From the NCBI RefSeq assembly GCF_008831285.2, contig NC_045147.1:16222854-16286853 (forward strand): DNA of 64,000 nucleotides, in the 5' to 3' direction. This DNA comes from Nymphaea colorata. Its lineage: Eukaryota > Streptophyta > Magnoliopsida > Nymphaeales > Nymphaeaceae. The notes beneath the pieces are model-generated. The model had not been told where the DNA came from and made no database searches. It worked only from the letters and a program-made list of their open reading frames with translations. A program made the translations under genes and the position numbers. Numbering within the stretch: the first letter of the stretch is position 1; each line of letters starts with the position of its first letter. This document shows, one piece after another, positions 57,782 to 64,000 of this stretch.

Positions 57782-60700
57782 TCAAATGTTATTAGATGAC
57801 TAAAAATTAAAAGTTGAACACTAAAAGCACAATGAACCATTGATTCAAGTATCAAATGACTCCCTTTCCCTCCTAAAAAATTAGATAGGCAGACAACTTT
57901 TTCTTTTCTTAAGTAAAGAGAAAACTGAATGGTGTACTGATCGGATTTTAAAGCAAACATAATTGGTATGGTTTTTAAACTCGGAGCTTCAAGAATAAGC
58001 CGTTCCTTACACGGTGTTTCAGGAACGAAACTTCACGCCATTGCTGCCGTGTTTGCATATTTGGAGGAAACGGATACGCCAAAGTTTCACGTGGTGTTTC
58101 TGCTTCAAACCACGGTCGACCAGAACGAATTCAAACACCATATTCCAGCAGACTCGAGAAGGGCCATGAGAACACGAGGTTGACCTCTCTCTTCTCTCTC
58201 TAGATTCAGAATAACCAGTAATGGACAAAATATCTGAAGCCATGGGTTCTCTCTCTTAAGTTCTACACCAATCTCGGATGGACAAACATGCACAGCTACA
58301 CGATGATTCTGGTATGTTCTGCACCCTTCTTTTCAGGGTTGGCATTAAATTTTAGCAGACCACTTTGCTTTTGTCTCCATCATTGTTTTCTGTACTTCTG
58401 TCGCTGGGTTTGTCCTTTGGGCGATGCGTTTGGACCATCTACTGCAAGCTATGTGCTAGCGCTCGTAGTTCTAACCAAATGTGTCCATGTAGATGCAACT
58501 ACTGCTGATTCGATGATAAATGATCTTCATATCAAGTATTGTGACGAAAAGTTGACCAGTATGAAATAATATGATATGTCTTCTATGTTGATAAGTTTAG
58601 GTATTTATTTATTTATTTTTTTTGGGTTCTCAAGGAAACCATTTTCAAAAACCCTGAAGCAAATACCCCTTTAGTATAAGGTTTTTACTAAAACCTTATA
58701 CTAGCCAAAACTAAACTTGGGGTTAACAGTTTTAGGTAGTTGGATATCTCAAGGAAAGTAAGAATTCAAAACTATGCAATTGTTGGCACAAGTTAATTAT
58801 GTATATGTTATTAAGCAGGCGTTTGACGGGCTTAAATTTTGATTCTATAATTAAAATTCTAACAACAAAATTCCACTTCAAATTAGAATTGAAATGAAAT
58901 TTCCAGTTCTAATTTCCCTTTATGTTTGATGGTATGAAATTTTTATTCTAGATCCCAAGTGATGTATTTGATAGAGCATGAATTAAAATTTTGGAATTGA
59001 TAAATTAAAACTATCATGACACGTGTTATAAAGAAAGATAAAAAAAAATTTAAAATTTTGGAAGCATAATTATTTAGGGTAGAATCATTAAAAAATGAGT
59101 TCATAATTACAGAATCAAAATTATTTGTTTGATAACACAATTCTCATTTTACCAAATGAAGCCATAAAATGTCATATAGGATTTGATATTGGCATCATTG
59201 GTAAAATTATTACCTTAGTACCATTAGTGGAGTTACTTGTTGGCTATCGTGTGACCATTGCATTAAAAATTATGCATTGCTCACACCAAATTTGTGTCAC
59301 TAATGCAAGTACTCCCACTGTTGAAAAATCCTAGCTCCGCTTGTGCTTAGTACCCATATAAGGAAGCAAAGGGGAAAACTACACTGACAAGCCTAATAAG
59401 GGCACATGCTTGGCCCATGGAAGTATTCGGTCAGCCCTGTCAAAATACAAATGTCAAAATACAAAAAATGTCTCTTTTTAGGGTAAAAAGAACTGAGAAA
59501 AAATGAGAAAAAATATGAGGACAAAACAAAATAAAAAAGTTAAAAATAATCACACTTTTAACTTGGCCTGAAATGTGGTTTTCTATGAAACGGTATGAAC
59601 AGGAGCGGAGTCAAGGGGGGCCTCATGCCCCACTTCATCTTTTTTTACTTGTCCTATATAAAAATTTTGAAAAATGATATTTTGACCCCTATCAAAATTT
59701 AGAAACTTTAATTCGACATTCTTCATCAAAAGTTTTTTAGTTTTTTGACTTTGCGTTTGTTTGTGCATGAATACCACCTCCACGGCCCCCTTCTAGCTTT
59801 CTATTTTTCTACTCAAGTTTGGGCTTGAAACGAAAGAAGAACAATTGGTTGAATCGGAGGCTGGTGGGCAGTTAATTATAAATTCGAATCTCAATGCCCC
59901 TCGGACCTTGGGCTGGGAATGGCTATGAGGATTTTATATAAAGATCGCCGGTAAAACTACTTAAGTAAGGTCCTTATGACGAATTATGGAAAATATGTGG
60001 CAGTCGTTTGATGTTATGGGAAAAGGCTGTCCCTTGAGTAGGAATGTGGAGTGGATGCTGCCACAGAGGCTTCCAACTTCACGGGCACATTCCGGGCAAA
60101 GTGCCAGCGAATCTGGAATCTTCTTCAATTGAATAAAGATGAAGTGAAAGCAGTGTAACTTCCAATACCAGAAAATTGACTGCGCATAAAGCAACTTCCA
60201 TGGAACCAGGCGGATTCGATTCATGGGTTTGATAACAGAATCCGCTCTGATCATGTCCGGTCACATCCAAATGACTCTAAGTTGAGCCTATTCAAATCAA
60301 ATCGGTGGCACGAGATTTGGAGTGCCGCATTTTTAACATTTATTAATTTGTAATTTAAAATATTCTAAGTTTTTTTTTTTAACTTTTTAAATTATATTTT
60401 AGACATTTTTGTCCTTTACTTTCTGTCAGCTTGGTTCAAAGCAGTGGCAGAGTTAGATTTTTTTTATGGAGACATTGTTATAAAAATTCTCATTTCTAAT
60501 ATATATATATATAAATCAGTAAATAATAAAAATTAAATAAAAATTTTGTTCAAATGGCGGGAAGGGTGGGGGCTTTGGTTTTCTTATTCCGTGATAAAGC
60601 AAAATACTTCTCTTACTCATCTAGTAAGTATATTATGTATATTAGTTACACATTCAATGTATACATATATGTAAATATATAAACCCTAGCAAAAAACCCC

Positions 60701-62168
60701 ACAAAGGAAAAAAAGCTAGCTAAATTATGTTTGCTTTATGAGCTCAAATTTAACCTTCTCATGATGTGATCGTTCCCGGTAGGTTCTAACTTTTAACGAA
60801 CAGGGTCCAAGAAAGCCAGCTTAGTTTGTCCCCTCATTTGAGATGATACAGCAGAAATCCTACTGTGGTTGGGCCCTTTTTTGTTTAAGATGTAATCATA
60901 CGAGGGACTGGACTTAGCTGCCAGAAATTTGAGGCTGAAGCGTACTAATATAAGAAATCTTAAATTTGAGAGATACCAATCACATGAGAGAATTGATATG
61001 TAAATAAACTGAATTATGTGGATCCGTGCACTCTTTGAAACAAACTTGGCGCCTATTGCCAAAAAAATATAATAAGTTGAGAAGATACAAAGCTTTAACT
61101 TAATACCTATCTTAATAGTTTATATGTGATGATATGGATATGCATGAAAGCTATCTAGATGCCCAAAAAAATAAAATGAAGATAAGGAGAAGACCATTTA
61201 AGAGTTCGAATGAGGCACGCAAGAGATAATGTTATCAGGATCGTAAAGTGATTGAACCGAAGGAGACAGATGATCCATGTAGCTGAAAGCGAAATTTGAT
61301 TTGAAGATTTGAAAAGTAAGATCAACTAAGAAAGATGTTTCCCGAACTCAGCGTCGTTGGTGGCCCACGGAAAGGATGACAGCGAAATGATCGATCGCAT
61401 CTACGTGGTTCTACTCGGTTCCAGTGAACCAAGAGATAAAGGAATTAAGAATCATAGGCCATGAGACCTCTGATCTTCCATGAGACTACCCCACTTTCCC
61501 GTTTCACATTATGAAAGAGCAAAAGATCAAAACGAAGAGGGTCTGATCTAAGGGCCATAGATGCCAAAATGCGAGCATCTTGAGATCCGATCAACTATGA
61601 GGAGATAAAATTCTTCAGATCACTTGCCAATTTGTCATTCACTTGCATTCGCGGTTCGTTTGACAAATGGAATAGTATGTAACATACTGTTCTATGAATA
61701 TACCTCAAATATTTTGATTAATTAATGGAATACCTTAAAAAGTGTTTACTAATCTGCCCAAACAGTTACAAACCTTTTCATGCCCTAATGACTAGTTTGA
61801 CAGTTGAGACATTTTGTGAGTATCTCATAAATTTACCTCGAAATTGAGACACGTTCATCCCACATTAGAACTATTATTCATTTATCCGCTGTAATATTTG
61901 AGACAGATTCACGAAACACTCACAAAGAGCTCCCACTGTCAAACTACCCTTGAGAAAAATTAGTGGAGTCTTTTTAACATCTTAAGCAACTTGGTTTTGT
62001 TTTAAAAAAGCGAAACATGGCTAAGTTTTACTTGGATCAAGGTGACCTACTCAAGGTAACCTGAAAAGGATCTTGTATATGCTTGAACTTCACACCGTGG
62101 TTTTTGCTATTTAACATGGGTCTGACATCTACAAGAGTTTTTTCATCACCTTTTGAACAGATTGGCTT
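57780..62168. other. Intergenic region with transposon-like debris
   Basis: No gene could be supported. At 58815-59170 the ends GGCGTTTGAC and CCAAATGAAGCC suggest a degenerate MITE. Near 59600 (GGAGTCAAGGGGGGCCTCATGCCCC) and 60440 (GTGGCAGAGTTAG) there are words common at ends of plant repeats. At 61240-61640 a stretch of more balanced composition has no recognisable coding content. Confidence 0.35.
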
Positions 62169-62237
62169 TTATAGCTCCTTTATAAGGTTAGTTATAGCTC
62201 CATTATAAGGTTAGTTATAGCTCCATTATCAAGTTAG
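62169..62237 (+). repeat. Three 23-bp tandem repeats
   Basis: Three adjacent copies of TTATAGCTCCATTATAAGGTTAG (62169-62191, 62192-62214, 62215-62237), with one to three changes in the outer copies. They lie about 1 kb upstream of the UDP-glucose epimerase start. Confidence 0.85.
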
Positions 62238-63025
62238 ATATAAATTGTTGGACTTGGTATTCATTTTTTCAGTCGTCAATAACAAAATGACAAGCCTAAG
62301 ATCAAATTGGTGAATTTGAGACACCAACAGTAGTATTGTAATTAAGAACTACATTCTTTAACATAGTTTCAACTTCACTCTTAAATTTAATAAGCACAGG
62401 TAATGAGCAAGCTCGAGAATGTGAAGATTGTCAAATTGAGAGCCATCAAGTCTTGGCCCTACCATTTTGTTAGTGTTGGGGGTCGGGACTCGGCATCACC
62501 TCATAAAATGTTTTATGAAAGCTCTTCGTCTTCATAAGAAATGATGAAGCCAAACTTGAGTAAATACCCAGTCAACTCTAACTGGCTGCCTTTTAGAGTT
62601 ATTCAAACACGACCAAAATGTTTCAAAGTAGTTTGGTGGCGGAGTCAAATATTTTTTATGAGAGAGACACCGACTCAATTTTAGAAGTTCCAAAAAATCT
62701 TAAGAACCCCAACAAAAGAATTTCTATTGCAATTCAATTCAGGTCGATTCTTGAGCGCCAAAAAGATCAGCCTGTTTCTGGAACTAAAGTAAAATTGTGG
62801 GCTTAGAAATGAAAATTCTTCCGAGTTTAGTTTCCGAGAGGGACAGCAGATAATAGGTCCCTAAACTGGAAAAACGACAGAGAACGGGAGAAAGCAGAAA
62901 GGGAAGAGAGAGAGAGAGTGCGGCCCCGGCTGCCTGTGGTGGCGTATGAGCTGTGCCTCTTCTCAGCCTCGTCTCACTCTCTGTCCCTTTCTCCGCTCCT
63001 TCCTTCTCCCTCGCCCTCTCCCTCG

Positions 63026-63033
63026 TATAAATG
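63026..63033 (+). promoter_or_regulatory. TATA box candidate of the UGE gene
   Basis: TATAAATG lies in a CT-rich context 187 bp before the canonical ATG. If used, transcription would begin near 63055-63060, giving a pyrimidine-rich leader of about 155 nt. This argues that the upstream in-frame ATG at 62946 is outside the main transcript. Confidence 0.5.
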
Positions 63034-63212
63034 GCGAACTCCCCACTCCTTCCCGCTGCCTCTGCGTTCTTAAAGGCGCTTCTCCTCTCTCTCCTTCCAC
63101 CTCCTCCTTCCTCCTGAGGTTGTCAGCTCCGCGTCTTCCCTCTTCTTCTTCCTTCTCGGTGTTTTCCAAAGTTGGGTCCGTTAGGGAGATCCACGGTCCG
63201 GGTCTGCAAGAG

Positions 63213-63395
63213 ATGGAGAAGAACATTCTGGTGACCGGCGGAGCGGGTTACATCGGTAGCCATACCGTGCTTCAGCTCCTCCTTGGAGGATACAGAGTCG
63301 TTGTCGTCGATAATCTCGATAATTCTTCGGAAACCGCCGTCACTAGAGTGGCCGAACTGGCGGGGAAGTTCGGCGGGAATCTCGCGTTTCATAAG
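63213..63395 (+). CDS. UGE: UDP-glucose 4-epimerase, first coding exon (3' partial)
   Basis: The exon encodes 61 residues starting [29 protein letters not shown] is the NAD-binding Rossmann GxxGxxG motif of extended short-chain dehydrogenases, and [10 protein letters not shown] is the conserved strand that follows. It ends ...LAFHK before a GTGAGT donor at 63396, phase 0; plant UGEs continue there with VDLRD. The window ends on CTGCCTCAG, which could be the acceptor itself. UGE interconverts UDP-glucose and UDP-galactose in the cytosol, feeding cell-wall galactan, arabinogalactan and galactolipid synthesis. The start at 63213 gives the family's usual N-terminus. The frame stays open upstream to an ATG at 62946, adding 89 Ser/Leu/Arg/Pro-rich residues that could be leader sequence or an organelle-targeting extension; I favour leader. 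Confidence 0.93.
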
Positions 63396-64000
63396 GTGAG
63401 TCTTTTTTTCTTAGTTCGGAGCGGCTTCAGTGGTCCCTAGACTCTAAACGATTTGGTGAAATTCGACTTGTTGTTGCTCTTCCTTTTCTGTTTATAGTTT
63501 TGGATCGAGTTTGGTTGGATATGCGTGTCCAAGTTGTTTCGTGTTCGATATTCCGGCACAGGATAGGCGATTTAGGTTTCGGGTGATGTTTGTAAGGAAG
63601 TAGGAGGAACTTTCGAACTATTGTATGTTCTTCAAGTTAGGGAGTATGGTTGTTTTCCCTGTGTTTCGTTTGAGCGCACCATTGGGGGAGCTAAATTGCT
63701 TGACGTATGATTCTCTTTTCGGAGGATCAGTGCTTTATTACTAGTTTAGAATTCTATAGCGGAACTTGCAGAAACGTGCTCTTTGTATTGTAGTAATGAT
63801 ATTCTTTTTCCCAGATTGCTTTTGCTGGGATAGTTCTGTCGCGCTTCTATGGTATCTCCGGAGTAAAAGGTTGTCACCTTTGATAGGCTGTACAGCTAAC
63901 TGACGAGTTTTACGCCACTTGGAGCCCTGGAACGCTATATATACCTTGGTGTTATTAGACCATGTCGACAATTTTGGCAATTGTTTCCCGTCTGCCTCAG
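63396..64000 (+). other. First intron of UGE (to the window edge)
   Basis: A T-rich intron follows the GTGAGT donor. No further exon is seen. The last bases (CCCGTCTGCCTCAG) form a good acceptor exactly at the edge. Confidence 0.6.

Noticed and set aside
57718-57960. ORF with an Ile/Tyr repeat tail
   Set aside because: It is produced by translating the (TA)n microsatellite.
57968-58569. Candidate small genes in the 58-kb region
   Set aside because: No recognisable domain, no consistent splice structure and no start context worth defending.

Overview
The window is nuclear DNA of a flowering plant. The genes have many introns with GT-AG borders and the intergenic DNA is AT-rich and full of (TA)n/(CT)n microsatellites. 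There are plant LTR retrotransposons with initiator-tRNA-Met primer sites, a plant-type U6 snRNA, and plant-restricted protein families (FLA, plant DYRK, class-B HSF). I cannot name the species. Long introns and abundant transposon debris argue against a very compact genome.

Layout, left to right. (1) The minus strand from 1106 to the left edge encodes a two-FAS1-domain fasciclin-like arabinogalactan protein (FLA21-like), cut by the window. (2) After about 4 kb of repeat-rich intergenic DNA, including a three-unit 93-99 bp minisatellite, comes a plus-strand plant DYRK protein kinase (DYRKP type). Its coding region is 6193-15673, with seven coding exons giving 1248 aa, a probable 5'UTR intron and three short upstream ORFs. 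(3) An apparently intact U6 snRNA gene lies at 17392-17493. It carries a compensated base-pair change in its 5' stem and sits about 200 bp before the next start codon. (4) The NRDE2 homologue spans 17689-33892 in eleven exons, about 1144 aa. As sequenced it has a one-base frameshift in a G run in exon 4, and it carries an antisense, internally deleted Ty3/gypsy element in intron 7. (5) A region of 5.8 kb (33893-39689) holds a fold-back MITE and a TIR-bounded element containing a broken copy of a class-B heat-stress transcription factor gene. (6) A twelve-exon plus-strand gene spans 39690-53427 and encodes a 583-aa, probably plastid, protein. It has PPR-like helices, a CxxC...CxxC zinc-ribbon-like motif, two hydrophobic segments and a C-terminal coiled coil. 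Its sixth intron holds a full-length 5235-bp Ty1/copia element, antisense, with LTRs identical by eye. (7) About 9.5 kb of intergenic DNA follows, with a SINE-like dimer, a hAT-type MITE and long (TA)n tracts. (8) The first coding exon of a UDP-glucose 4-epimerase gene lies at 63213-63395; the rest lies past the right edge.

The reading frames of the three complete genes were checked exon by exon: the kinase coding bases sum to 3747, the zinc-ribbon gene to 1752, and NRDE2 to 3434, exactly one short of a multiple of three. I see no gene cluster with an obvious shared pathway. The kinase-U6-NRDE2 arrangement is the most interesting neighbourhood. I did not find a convincing wholly new biological system. 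The strongest leads are the HSFB gene capture, the U6 variant with its compact intergenic position, the NRDE2 frameshift, the young gag-broken copia insertion, and the uncharacterised PPR-like/zinc-ribbon/coiled-coil protein.
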